Source: Hymenopellis radicata
Lineage: Eukaryota > Basidiomycota > Agaricomycetes > Agaricales > Physalacriaceae
DNA: 64,000 nucleotides
Assembly (NCBI GenBank): GCA_015501595.1
Contig: JADNRX010000004.1
Coordinates: forward strand, 434,001-498,000
Direction: 5' to 3'
Part shown: in pieces, positions 39,511 through 52,748 of the stretch
How the letters are laid out: every line of letters starts with the position of its first letter
Numbering within the stretch: the first letter of the stretch is position 1
Made by a program: the position numbers and the translations under genes
The notes under the pieces: model-generated
Seen by the model: only the letters and a program-made list of their open reading frames with translations
Told to the model about the DNA's origin: nothing
Database searches by the model: none

Positions 39511-42500
39511 GGTTTTCTTGGCTGACTACTCGCTTCACCCATACTAATATTTATTATGAACCATGATCTACGCGGATATGTAGTTGAACCTCTATGGTGT
39601 TCTTTGATCAAGTTTGGGCACCTGCATTTCTTGACCCACTCATTTTTCTGCAGCTCGAGCCTCGAATGTCCTTGCTCATCCTGGCGAGTCGGTGTGTAAA
39701 ATCAACATTCTAGAACAATGAATCAGCTTGCCTGGGCTTCTATGTCCACATCAGGGTCTTGGGTCGTGTCGCGTTGCGCGCACGGTGGTACGCGTCGGTT
39801 TTTTCCTTCCACGTTCATCTCTGCTTTGATAAGCCTCAGACTCAAGTATACTGCCATGGGCTCTCTCTTGACATGGATGCGAGTTTGAACCCAATCAAAC
39901 AAGATACGGTATGCACGGCGCTCTTGGTGATGAAATGTCTACTGTTCCAAGAAGGCTTGTGCTCCTCCAGTGCTCCTCTGAGTAAGCTTACGCCTGCTTC
40001 TTTCTTCACTATTATCTTAATCAGCCCCCCGTCTTGCTTGTATCGTGATGGCTCAGGAAATTTGGACGTCAACATTCGGGACTTCGCGCGCGAATTTGAA
40101 CAGGACTTGAGAGTGGCCTCAACTGGGAGTAACTCGACATATGAGTGCGTAAGTTTGCTTCGCTAGCTGTCGGCGCCCAGCGCCCATCTCAGCTGACTAA
40201 AGCATGGCCGTCGATTATCAGTTGCTCCTCCTCGTACCACCTAAAGATTCCTGTAAAGTTCTCGTCCTCATGGAAGTGAAGGACCTTACTGGCAGCCACA
40301 GTTCAGTCTGGCTTCTTGCTAACTCATGCCGTTGTGGCAGACGTTGCCAGGGATCCGTATGGAGATGGTGTCAATTTGCGGCACGGAGCAATTGCAAGGC
40401 TGGAGCGCAGCGCAGAACATGGGAAGAAGATTCCGGAACGTTCTCGGAACATTAGACCGCTGAGGAAACCTATGCAGCAGAACGAACGTTGCAATGCATA
40501 CTCTACATGAACTCAAACGATTGCAACTCAGTGCACGGAAAGTGCCGACTGCGGACTTCGATTAGGGTTATGAACTCCAACCAGCCGAAAAGGCTTCAGC
40601 AATCTGTTCTTCTTGCTTCTGCTTCGTGGGTCATTCACCCTGGGTGTATTGAGTGAAGCTGGTGGTCACCCGTGTCTCTTCAGAATCATGGCTCTCGCTT
40701 CCGTACTCTTGTCAGCCTCTTCCACGTTCTAGCACGCTCTGAGACTCAGCCCGCTTACAATTCCACCAAGGCCAGGCTTGTCGCACCTGGCCAATCGGAC
40801 CATCTTCTCCGAGCATATCTGATCGTTGCGGCGATACAGGTTGGTGCAGTACACAAGGCCTTCTCAATCTGATCGCCACAATGGACTCGAATGAAAACGT
40901 CTTCTCGAAGTTTCATATATCGATGTCCTTGCGAGGGCCATGTCGCGTTATGCTACCGAGCTATTCATTTGTCTCTGCAGGACCAAGGGCGTCGCGGTCT
41001 GCTCCATAAGGGGCTCCCAATCGTCTGGCGAGTTCATTTCTATCGAAGCGCCGGGCATACCTTTGAAGGCCTGAACTTAATTGGACATCGTACCTAAACG
41101 CATGCGTCCTGTCACGACGGCCGCGGTACTTGACGCGGGACGGCCAACTTCACCAAGAAGAGATATCACGGCACTGCCTCATCCCTGCAGCCCGCAACTC
41201 ACTGGAGACGTGATGAAGTTCGGGGAACTTGCAGAACCCTGACCGTTCATGTCGAAATGGTAGGAAGCGAACACACAATCATGATCAAATGAGCTTGCTC
41301 AACTTACCTGAACTGTAACCCAGAAGCGGTAACGTTGACTTGGCAGATGGCACTAGTAAGGCTTAGAGTCTTAGACTGTGATGCAATTGAAGGCTTACGA
41401 GACGTCGGAATCCACGGTGACGGCTACGTGTTGCTTTGGTTTTAAGGTCGTTGAAAGAATGCCAGAATACTGGTTTAATTTGTTCATTCCTGGGGGAGAG
41501 TCGGTATCGAAACGGTCCGGAAGTTGAGTTAAGTACAATACCTACGGCGAACTGGAGCACACGTTTTCATCGGTGTCGGTCTTACGAGTCCAGCAATACT
41601 GAGGTTTGAGGACGCACGAAAAGAATGGGATGTCGTGATCTCTGAATTCGCTTCACCAGCCGTCTATCAAACAGGTGATGAGTCCAGTACATGTAATAAT
41701 CACGGTGATTTTTGCTCCCTACCGTAAGATACACTACCACAGTGGGATGAAGGCCTCTGCTAGCACGGTCTATCATTGCCACCGGTGCGCATGCAACGAG
41801 GAAAATATCCTATCGCCCAGTGTTTCTCCTTGCTGTTACTGTGTGATATACGGATGCGGCCGATACCGTGCACAAGTATTGTATGAACACTTTACACAAG
41901 GCTGTGGCGCAATAATATGCGACCCGATAATCGTGAGATACACACAGCCGGAGTAAACGAGTACTCACCACAGTTACTACTAGACATTGACGTATTAGAC
42001 AAAGTACTAGGGGATAAGCTGGGCCCATAACACCAGATTGCGACACGGTACTTGCTCTCGGACAGCGGAAATGGAAAGGTACAGTGTTTCCGAATACATT
42101 CATCTACGGGGACCTGTATATGCCCTTATGAGAGTGATATACACGAGGTATTCTGGAAAGTTAACCGTCCATTTAGCGATGGCCGGAGGTGAGTGAAAGC
42201 GTACCATTTTCACATATTACAATTGCTTTGGATTGTTGCGCGATACATTTCGATGACTATCATGGCCGAAGGAGAACAGTAGCATAGAAAACCTGAAGCC
42301 TACGGCAATCCTCGTGCTCGCCTACTATTGAGCGCACCCATGAAAGCGCCGAGACTCGACGAGCTCACGTTACTTATGGCCAAGTTGATTGTGAGCTCTC
42401 TAGGGAATGTACAGTCGTCTTTTGTCCTAGATCCGGAAGAGTTAGGCTTGCGCATTATGTCATTATAATCTGCTGATCATGCGTGTAGACGCAGTTCTTT

Positions 42501-45372
42501 GAATCTTGAGAGTACGCCACGTAACGTCGTGTTGTGATTGAAGGACTTCAAGGATCTGCTGACCGCGAATCGGACCTAGTGAAGATCATAAAGGCGTTAG
42601 CATTGAAAGGGGCGGAAGTTTGGAGACATATGACCTTGTCTTGTTACTTGGCGTGCGATTTTCATTCTCGAATTTAGGCGTAGGAGGCGTCATAGAGGTA
42701 CACGAGCGCGTGGGAGATACTTAGACAACGACGACCCGAGGTGTATGAGAGGCACTTTTTTGACTCTCCGTTACGGAATCTTCGCCCTTAGCCGAATCGA
42801 AAAGGTACGAGATCAACAAGGCGATCTTCGCAGGAGTAGCACCCATGGATGCTATGCCCGCTGGGTGAATTATTTGACGCAGACGTTTACTCATCGTGAA
42901 ATGCCACTGCTATGGAGGCTTTTGCCGCTGCGTCTGTCTGATCTTCGAGTTCCTAGCGCGGGGCATAGAAGACCGTCGTTTCGGCCAAAACCTGGGACGA
43001 TACCTCGTCTATAGTCGATTGATGAGGGAAATGGCGTGACGAAAGGCTTGAAAAGTCGACAATAATAGGTTGTCCGAGCAAACTGTTGAAGATATGTTGC
43101 AATCATCAGACGCCACAAAAGAGAGTCGGACCTTCATGGTGGAGTGTGGAAAGACAGTCACGCAGGCAAGTATAAACTGGAGCCATTGACTGATACGATA
43201 GAAAATCAGAATACAATCCGAAAGCGAAAAATTCTCTCGCCACGGTGTTGAGGACACTCCGCCTCAGCTCGCAGATGAACGGTTCCGAGAGATAACTCCA
43301 AGTTCAGTTGTTGAGATCCGTAAACATTAATTCATTCTGCGCGTTCCTGCCGGACAGCATGAGCAACCAGACTGCGAAATGCCGCTAAAGTGAATACCAG
43401 GACGCCTACGTTGTTCCCTGGGTATCGACCGACCTGAAGGTGTGAAACGGAGTGCTGCTTCAGAGCGGTTCCGAAGACCATGTGTCGACCTGATAGTTAC
43501 GGGTACAAGAGGGAAAGTTGCACACCGCGAGAGTAATGGCAGTATTAAGTTGAGTAGTCTCGGAGAAAGCTGTCATTGACGTGTACTCAAATTCCCAGTA
43601 CTGGGCCAATAGTACATGACCTCCCGGTTCGATTCCTAGATGTATGATTTCGTACGTACGTGTACGAGCCATTAAGGCTTTCTCGAGCATGATCAATTCT
43701 ATATTTCCCAAGGCGGTCAACAAACGTACCGGTAGCCGCACGGCAAGCTCAGTCAAACTTCAGGCTTTCCGTAACAAATCACCAATCAGCTTGAAGGCTC
43801 CAACGCCTACAAGGTCTATTGTTAGCATTGATAGAAAAAAGGCAGTATGATGACCAAAGGCGCACTGACGGTCCGCGCAAGGTGAGTGCAAAGGGTGAGG
43901 CATGACTGCCGCAAAGTTTACGCGTGATCAGTACATTGATTTCAAGCCCAACATGATACTAAATGCAAGTATTTTTTCCGAGAGGCGTGCACGACTCGTT
44001 GCCTTGTAAGAGAGTTAGAGAAGAGCTCCTGTTCCCAAGTTAAGGTTCCACTTTAATGAACGTCAGCTGAGGGGCGTGTTAAAACATTAATGATTTGCCG
44101 CTTCGTTCGAAGGACTCTTGGCAGGTCGGTGGGATATAACATGGGGTGCCTGTACGCATGTCTACGGCCGCGATTGAAATACATTGATTGAGTTGCGCAA
44201 GGTTGCATCTTATCTGCAAGACGTGAGCAGGTTGGAGGTTCGGCCGTGGAAAATCACAAGGCTATATGTAGGGGAGGGACAGATGAGAGATCATTCACTT
44301 GCCATACAAATCGACTGCCGCAACGTTACTCTTGCGAGAATAACGGCACTTTCGTGCGTATACCTAGTGCACTGATGAGAGAAAAGAAGTCCGGTGATTG
44401 CTCTGCGTTGAGGCAAATAGACTTGAAACAGAAAACTTGCTCTCGCAAGCGAAACATAGCGAGCAACTGCGCCACTGGAGGTCTGCGAACGCAACGTCTA
44501 CGCAAACCGTTTTTATGTTCGAAGTTCGTTCGAACTGAAGTAGTGCCTGTATTTGGATGTTAGTGAGACGTCATTGTTGGAAATTCGAGCCACTCACACA
44601 AGTCGGATTGCGCCATTCCTCTGCAGATGAAACGCAGAACAAAAGAGGCTAAAAGAGGTCATTGACGCCAGGACCAGGTACACTTGAATTCCCACGCCTG
44701 ACAGTTGAAATAGACGATTGCCCGAAAAGGATCGGAAAGTTTCCTAGTGGCCATTCCCAGAGGGCTCAATCAATCTTCGGAACGAAGCTTGGCGTGCACC
44801 GGTAACATTTAGATAGCATGAGATATAGATACAACATAGATAGCTGCGCACGGAGCGCCGTATCAAGCACGCGAGGCATTTCTGAACAGGATGACCGCAC
44901 TGCAATACAGTTCAATGATTGAAGTTCAGTGTTCACCGAAATCTACCTCAGTTCAGGCCATCCGGCATCAGATGAATCATCATGCACGACGATTCTAAGT
45001 AGACTTGAGACAGGACCGGCACTCGGACATCCCTACGCCACGTCCTGTCAAGTTGAACGATGCTTGTTCTGCGATACCGGAATAACTGGGCTAACTCGGA
45101 ATCTGCCTCTGTACCATATGCAACCATCGTCTTCTTCGACTTCTTTGTGGGGGTCTGCTGCGTCCTCGGTCAGCCCGGATATCGTATTTATAGTGCCCTT
45201 CCAGAGTGCATAATTTACAGAACTGAAAGAGGTGACGATAAATTTAACATCTACAGCTGATGTCCAAAATATCTGGTGGGGCGACGTGAAGAGTACTATG
45301 TATGTGGTGGATACAGATGTCCGAGTGTCATAAATGTGTAGAAATGAAGGAATGGGTTGGAATAATCTGCAT
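39511..45372. other. 5.9-kb region without recognisable gene
   Basis: All frames are short. Around 39759-40510 two plus-strand pieces have fair composition (LDVNIRDFAREFEQDLRVAS and LTHAVVADVARDPYGDGVNL) but are in different frames with stops between; they may be remains of a gene I do not recognise. From about 41100 to 45000 nothing stands out except a short diverged repeat, gtcattgacg...gtac...aattccca, at 43572 and 44658. CpG dinucleotides are plentiful, so repeat-induced point mutation is not obvious. No transposase, reverse transcriptase, tRNA or rRNA was seen. Confidence 0.45.
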
Positions 45373-47066
45373 CTAGCAGAATGTTTTCTTCCACCAAACA
45401 ATAAATCGCGACCACCAGCCGCCTTCCCAACCCGCGCTGCGTTGTTTGGGACCTACCCACATAGATCCTGTACCACATTGTATTGGTCCGTTCTCCGCAA
45501 TAGTGTTGTTGTAGCCCTCCTCGATATCACCTTGCGTGACTTTATCGGGAAAGCGAGGTAGAGTTCTACGAGTTATGAAGGAAGGGAATGGCTTGAGGAG
45601 GTCAAGGTATTCGGGATTAGAAAGATCTGGCGATGTCCAGATGCGAAGAAACTCTTCGTCTTCCACTGCATCTCCAGTATTATCCATTCTAGAAGACAAG
45701 ATATACTCATCACCACACGTCGAAACGGGGCTAGGCGGGTCGTCTGCATTGTCGGCCACGAGGCTTGGCAGAAGTGTAGAGTTGGCATCGGACTGAGAAG
45801 AGTGAGATGAGCCAACCGATTGCGAAAGAGCGGGAGTATCTAAAAAAGGATCGCTTGGTGCCCGTGCCCGCTTTGGGACGACGGGGCGCACTGAATGAGT
45901 GACTGATGACAGCGGTTGCGACTGAGACCGGCTGTGCACAATGTCCGAAGGACCAGCTTTGGAGGAGCTACATGACTTCCTTGGTGAAGGGATCTCCTCA
46001 AAGGCTAGGACCTGAAAGAAAGTGAATACCTGCAATCTAACAGCGAAAATGAAATGCTTACTCCCTTTAAGATGTCAATCGCTTCGAGCATGAAGTCTTT
46101 CCCTCTATGGTATGGTCAGCCCACTGACAGTCTGGGATGGAAAGGTGCACACCCTGCCTCTTTGAAGACAGCATCGTCAATTTCCCATTCAATGCGATGC
46201 GCGCCCGCGCCGCCTAGCTGCTGTGGTACGACCTGCAATCGCATCAAAGCCCATACTTTGAAATGGATTAGGACAAAGCAAACCCACGAAACGCAGGACA
46301 TACATGCTTGAAAGAAGGGTTGTGGTCCTGGCATGCCCATGGTACACCACGTTCGAAGGAAGCGCTCGAATCGGTCATAACGTTCTGTAAGACTACATCA
46401 GTAAAAGCTACGTGGACATAGCGACGGTTCTCTAACCTTTCCTTGCGGCGTTACTTAGTGGGTTTGCTCTTGAATGAGGAAGTAGGGAACCACCGGGCTG
46501 TGTGGCGCTCAGAAGCGCACGAAACTCGGCAGTCCTTCTCGCACTTATGGAGCGATGATAAGAAGCCCGAATAGATGCTTGTAGTCGAGCGTAAGAGGCA
46601 CGTTGTGAAGGAGGTAATGTGGCCAATGCTTGTGTCATTTGGTGACCAGCGTCCTCGTCTTGGTTGAAATACCTATAAGCAAATGATAAGAAACACTTGA
46701 TATTTCTCCGAAGAACGCACCAAGCGCGACAGTGACCCGCGAATTTCTCTAAATCACTTTCTACAACGCCAAGTGGTGTAAGCGACCGATTGCGATTGGG
46801 AGGCGGTGTAGGACGTCCGCTTCTAGACGACCTTGAGCGCCCCGGAAGGTTGGGGACGTCGGTGAGATAAGACGACCTTTAGATCTGGGACTTGTAGGTG
46901 GAGAGACCGATATCGGAGCGGGTACATCGTAAAGGAGGGGAGGTGAGGATGGCCGATGCGAGCTTAGCGCCGAAATGGACTTGTATGAAGATTGTTCAAA
47001 GTGTAGGGGGTCCGGGCGCTGCCTAGGTCGAGATGTTTCGAGACGGTACGCAGCCGCGGAATCCAT
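45373..47066 (-). CDS. Unassigned conserved-looking protein, one frame break
   Basis: I cannot name this family. From MDSAAAYRLETSRPRQRPDP (47066) a Ser/Pro-rich N-terminus runs to SPTSPTFRG; one missing base in the run at 46840-46843 (or 46852-46855) then leads to RSRSSRSGRPTPPPNRNRSL and LGVVESDLEKFAGHCRAW. Later exons give YFNQDEDAGHQMTQALATLP, RFLRTWCTMGMPGPQPFFQ, WALMRLQVVPQQLGGAGAHR, IEWEIDDAVFKEAG and DFMLEAIDILKGVLAFEEIP. A Ser-rich stretch leads to FLRIWTSPDLSNPEYLDLLK, FPSFITRRTLPRFP and a C-terminus GWWSRFIVWWKKTFC that could be a hairpin or amphipathic membrane anchor. About four introns; roughly 490 aa. The even splice joins and dense aromatic/hydrophobic pattern support a real gene. 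Confidence 0.6.
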
Positions 47067-49291
47067 AATCGTATCAGGTTGGACTGGACCTGAAAGAGGC
47101 AACGGCTGCCTCCAGGACGCTGGAGATGGGCAGCTGTGAGCAAGCTGCCGGCGTCACTTGCACTGTCGAACGGTCCAAAACAGCAGCGACTCCAGGCGCC
47201 AGGTGCTTAATGTATGAATGCAAGACTCGGAGTTGTGCTCAGGTTGCAATGCTTCCCGGCTTGCTTCGGGCCTCGGCACAGTCACGTGCCCCGTCTGCCT
47301 AGTCTCCACCATGGTCCCGCCTCGCGTCAGCTTGTGAATGGTCTGGCGGATGAGCGCATACAGAGCGAAAGGGAGTACCTCGGTCCCATTATCGCCTTCA
47401 CTGGTCAAGTGGAACTACAAATCAGAGTCGACGCCCAACTGCCCCCTTGTGATGCTAATCAGACTCATTCGAATGAACGCCCGGTTCTTCTTCATCAGGT
47501 TTCTAATATCGCGTTTTAGTTGGCACATTGCGAAGCTTTTGAACGAGCTGTGTCTTGTCGACAGGGTTGGCTCCTCGTCTTTAGTCCGCTTGACGAGCCG
47601 CAACTGCGGTCTAATAGTCATCTGGACCTATCAACACCTTGAGACGTATACGTACTTGAGCCTCCTGTTACAGCTAACTGCGAAACTATGTGAACTATTT
47701 GATATTTTACCTCTTCACAATTTCTGCTCAGGGAGAGGCGCACCGAGACGATTCCGGAGTGACCTATTACTGCATTTGGGTAAATTCCGTCGTGTTCGAC
47801 TCAGTTCGAGCATCCGGATCTTGCCAATCGGCCCTTCTCGACAGGTACCTGAGCAAAAATTCTAACGAGAAGAAATCCGTCGGAGTTCACATAGTTTCGC
47901 AGCTAGCTGTATCACGATGGGGCCGCCGCTGGTCACCCCAGGCAGGGTCTTTTGTTCCCCGCGAGTTCAAGATGGTCTTGGCTGACCGTGACCACTGTCA
48001 ACCCGCTCACCGGCGGTTAACATCGCCTGCGATCCTCGTGTTTTGAACTCCTGTGTTTTTCCAACCTTCTTCGACTCTTTGACTCCCTCGTAACGAAACC
48101 TGGTAATGGGGATACGCATCCATCACGCCTTCTCTGGAATTTTCGAATATTAAGCGCAAAACGCATCATCCCTGGGTCTTTGTGTCGTTTTGCCCCTTCG
48201 ATAGTAGGTGTCAAAAGTATCCGCGGAAGCTAATTCTTGAAATCCTCGACGTATCCAATGCGAGGCAATTCTGGAATGGGGAAGACGGCGGGGTACTTTG
48301 ACAAGCAGGATTCCGCACAAAAACAGACGCAAAATATTCAGCAGAACTCTTGAAGAACTGATATTCTAGTATTTGGTAAAAGAATGCATAAGAGCCAAAG
48401 GCACAGAAGCAGTAAACGCTGTTTAGAAGTGACTCGGCATAGACAGAAAAGTGAATGAACCATTGATGAACCACATTATGAACCCCATTTCGTCGGCATT
48501 CAGTTTGTACCTATCAAAGAAAGGACTAACGTAAGTCGCTCGCTCAGTAAGGTGCTAGCGGCGTAGTAAACACCCGGCAAAGACCATTTGAACATTGTAC
48601 AGGAGGAATCTTTGGACATAGCATGTCCGGAGAGGAGTAACCGAGACAGTTTGGGCAGGCAATCCATGAACGAGCTGAGGACCAACATCAGAAGACCAGA
48701 GGTACGGCATACACCGAAGTCACTCGACGAAGCAAGATCGTGACCAAGATCAGATGGAAGACCGCCGATACGGATTGACCACAAGGCGCTGGAGAGGACG
48801 CTATAGTCCAGCCAATCGGGAGAATATCACCCAAGTTCGGAACGGTGTCGACATAAATCGTCGAAGGGACCGGTACTTGGGATGAGCTTAACAGGCTGGC
48901 AAGTCAGATCCTACCCACAGATCCTGGATGTGAACGCGTTTCTGCATCGGGGAGAAATCTCCCTGCCCTGCCCTGACGCAAAGTCGTGACTTTCGCGTAT
49001 AAAGGATGGGTGGAGGAGCGCGAAAAAAGCGTACATTTCGTCCCAACGTTCGAGTCCTCTGCGCCTCCCTGGACTATCTCTGTGATCCCCGCTCGAAGCA
49101 CCCTTCAACATCAATCACTGCCGAGATGGCGCCTGCTTGGATGGGTCCTGATTTGGTTACAACTGAATACAGACAACATGTGCGTATGACAAATCGACAA
49201 ATATAATCAAATCCCCACATTTACTTCTTTACTTCCTTGTTTCTTCCTGCCACTCACTACTGTTTCGCAGTCGTCCATTGCCCCTCGCCCT
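47067..49291. other. 2.2-kb interval, nothing assigned
   Basis: Frames of up to 175 codons on the plus strand (47338-47865) and 94 codons on the minus strand (48500-48784) show no domain, splice logic or good composition. A tataaagg sequence near 48997, about 400 bp before the CSL start, could be a TATA box. A short cctgccctgccctg repeat lies at 48960-48975. Confidence 0.4.
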
Positions 49292-49393
49292 TTGCTTCCG
49301 CCCTCCGACCTTTCTCGTTGGGATCTGGCCGACTTGCTCAACCCGTCGCCAGCCCGACACCGTTACACTGCACATCGCGCTCGGAAGTTGTCG

Positions 49394-52353
49394 ATGGATT
49401 TTGTTCCTCAAAGTCACCACCAATCTCTCTACTCTTCACAAGACTTGGATCCGTCTTTTGGCCTAGAGACGCCAGAACCCGTTCGTGTCCGCGTTTTCGC
49501 GAACCAGACATTCATCTTCATGCTTATCTGTCTTTAGGAACCTACCACGTATGAACTGTTCAGCTCATCGTCAGGCAACGGGTTCAATTCTCAGTATCGT
49601 CGCAATGGCTCTTCCGTTCCGTCGATTGCTACGGGTTTCGGCTTGATTGGCGAAGGTGGTTTCTCCCATAACGGTTTCAATGATTCTGTACCCTCATTTA
49701 ACGGTTCCTCTGGTAAATGAAATGGCAGACCCCTTTTTCTACTCTCTTCTTACCCATTTTGTAGTGTCGCCACTGAGCCCTAATGACTCCGTTCCTCCGA
49801 CATTTCCTCCTCCCTTGAGCTCGAGTTTTCATGACTACAATGGCCCTGATCATCGCCGCCTGTCAAACAGCTACTCAGATATGTCTGACGATTATAGTAT
49901 GGGGAACGGGTTTCTGCCTCCATTCCAGGATCGCCTTAGCCGCTTTCCGCCAGGACATTCGTCTTCAGGCGTGCCGCCACATAGTCGCAGCCCGGATATG
50001 CTTCGTAGTATCCCTCCTCATGTGACCCATGGCTTCGGCAGAGAAAACGGCGGGTCATTCGACGACTCACATTTCAACTCGCAGAGCGAATTATCTATGC
50101 GCATGTCTGGAGTTGACGAACAATTAGCCCGAGTTGGCCTTCGTGCTCAACCCAGCATGGGCATGTCAAATGACCTCCAGACCTTCATGCGGTAGGTCTA
50201 ATCAGCGCTCGATTCATATCCAGAAAGACTAACAAATCCCAGGCCATATCTCGAATCGTATGTCAACGCACCCAACCGCCTCGGCTTCGGCGAGCGAACG
50301 GTCATCGTGATGTCCAGTAGGGTTGCCCAAAAGTCATACGGCACAGAAAAAAGGTTCGTCATTTTTCGACAATATTACAACATGTTTTGACCTTTTCTGG
50401 TAGATTTCTCTGTCCTCCTCCCACTGCGATCCTCATTGGTAACTCGTGGTGGAGCGATGTTATGCGTCGCGGTGAAGAACCCAAACTTTCTCCTCCGCGG
50501 GTCGTCGTCTCCATCTCTGGGGAGCCTGCCCCACAGGAGGGTACAATAGAGTGGACTGGCTCTAGCGGCAAGTCTTTTGATGTCAATGATCCCCCCACTG
50601 GGACTACGTACGTTGGACGCTGTGTGGGGAAGCAGCTCTTCATTTCAGATGTCGACGAGAAAAAGAAAAAGGTTGAAGCCCTCGTCAAAATTACCTCGCC
50701 AGCCACAGAAGACGAGCCTGAGCGCGTTATCGGCACCTTCCCGAGTAAATCGATCAAGGTCATCAGTAAGCCTAGCAAAAAGAGGCAAAGCGCAAAAAAC
50801 CTGGAATGTCAGTCAATTCTCTTCTTTCTTAATAACCGACTAACGTATATCATGTAGTGTGTATCAATCATGGCTCCACCATCTCTCTGTTCCATCGTCT
50901 TCGGTCACAGACGGTCTCAACGAAGTATCTCTGTGTCTCGGGGTCGGGATCTTCTTTCAAAGGATCCGATGGTGCGCCTTTGATGGGTTTAGATCAGAGA
51001 GCCAGGGCGACCTCTCCGTCCTTTATTGCTCGAACTGCGTCTTGGGGTAGGTTCCTTCTTTGTCTTTTTGACGTCGAACTCATTACTGGGATAGATCCGT
51101 TTGTGATGTATATTGTGGACGTGACCAGGCCCGCTGGTGGGATTGATGCCCCTCCGCCGCCACCGCCCCAGCCTGACTACCCGTCGCCTCCCCCAAATGC
51201 TATTCCGTTCACCAACAACGGCTCGCAGATACCCATTTATTACAACCAGACGGTTGTGCTGCAATGCCTCACCTCGGGTGTTGTCAGCCCAGTTCTCATC
51301 ATCCGCAAAGTCGACCATCAAACCACCGTTGTTGGTGGTGGTCTTCAGGATGGTGCCAAGGCAGTAGCCGATCATTATTGCGCTCCCGGAGAAGTCTGCG
51401 GTGACCCCGTTTCTCAACTGCACAAAATCGCTTTCGAGGTTTACGATGGCAATAAAAATCCTCCTCCCGCAGGAACCCCTGGAATGTCTGGCGCCTTTTT
51501 GTCCTGCATGGGAGAAAAGGTCAACACCTATAGGCCAATCGATGGTCGACAATGGAATGCTGGTCATGGGGCTAGCTCTCCACTGCCTGGATCTCCCATC
51601 GCCTCGAACGGCGCAGACTACTTCGGCCATGACAGCGCCCCTGGCTCTCCATCCTCCGCGGAATTCGCGTCAAATGATGGCGGCCGGGTGCGAAAGAAGC
51701 GTTCTGCCTCGAGCGCAGGGACCACCTCACGAAACGTCGGCAAGGGTCGGCGTCGTCCCAGCTCGGCGGGATCAACTAACTCCGCGCGCCGTGGCTCGGC
51801 AAGCGAAGCTGGAGGAGGATCTGGCGCTCTTTGGCAGGTCGACATTGGCGAGACTAGCGTATGGACGATTGTGGGCACAGGTAGGCTTATTTCCAAAACT
51901 CTTTATCCAGATTTTCCCATACTGATTAACTTGTTAGATCAAGTCCGATATAACTTCTACGTTCCTCCCATGCTCTTCGATAATCAAGGTGCTCCCCAGA
52001 CTGGATCTTTTCCGATTCCGTCGAAGCCAGTCACTCCGTTCCCGAACGTTGTGAAGTACCTTCCCCCCGATAGAGCATCTGAAGCGCCCAAGTCGAATTG
52101 TGCGCAGTCACGATCTGTTCTGTCGAAGCCAAACCCGCATCAGTCAAAGATGTTGACGGTCTACGGAGAGAACTTCAACAAGGCTGATCCTGTTGGCGTT
52201 TACTTTGGCTCGGAGGCGTCTCCGTTCGTTGAAGTTAGGTGCACTGAGGTCCTAGGGTGTCTTCCTCCAGACAACCCCTCACCAAAACGTCGACCCATCA
52301 TTCTTGTCCGCTCTGACGGCGTTGTATTCCCTTCCTCCACTATGTATCCTTAG
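49394..52353 (+). CDS. CSL-family transcription factor (CBF1/Su(H)/LAG-1 type)
   Basis: DNA-binding protein of the CSL family, found in fungi without Notch. Disordered Ser/Pro/Asn-rich N-terminus; start MDFVPQSHHQSLYSSQ, with an in-frame upstream ATG at 49292. The LAG1-type DNA-binding domain has MSSRVAQKSYGTEKRFLCPP, PTAILIGNSWW, VDEKKKKVEALVKI and NLELCINHGSTISLFHRLRS, then QTVSTKYLCVSG. The beta-trefoil part has DPFVMYIVDV, YYNQTVVLQCLTSGVVSPVL and IIRKVDHQTTVVGG, with a disordered Ser/Arg-rich insertion (about 51550-51810) before WQVDIGETSVWTIVGT. The C-terminal Rel-like part has KMLTVYGENFNKADPVGVYF and ILVRSDGVVFPSSTMYP. About seven introns; about 850 aa. Insertions of this kind are known in fungal members. 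Confidence 0.9.
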
Positions 52354-52748
52354 TTTCACCTCCATTCCTTTCATCTGGCTTTGTGTTGTTTTGATGTCTA
52401 GGTCGACCTTGCTTTCATTTCATGCTCTTGCTACCAATCCTTTACGGGGTTTGTATATTATCTGCGGACTTTAGCTTTTTTGAATACTTTGTGCTACTAG
52501 CTGTATACCTCTCCAATAGACTGTATTTTCTGACGCGTACATCCAGCTTGAGAAGTTAGAACGCGAAGTTGCTGATGTCATCACGATTTCTTCCGAGACA
52601 CGATCCTGCAACTCAGAGTAAACGGCTTCGTTCCATCCAGGCCATTCAGTAAGCTCAACGGGGGTCACTTCCTTTCCTTCTCCTCCATCACCGCACCAAG
52701 CTGGATTCTTTTTCGTCCTTGAAAGCCTCCAGCGACACGCCTCTTGAT

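Noticed and set aside
41675..41956. Cys-rich 93-codon frame as a possible secreted effector or pheromone precursor
   Set aside because: No signal peptide and no CAAX end; the cysteines are not regularly spaced.
43618..43640. Perfect-looking tRNA B box (ggttcgattcc)
   Set aside because: No matching T-stem, A box or cloverleaf around it.
47338..47865. 175-codon plus-strand frame
   Set aside because: Composition is random-like and there is no domain; lies in a gene-free interval.
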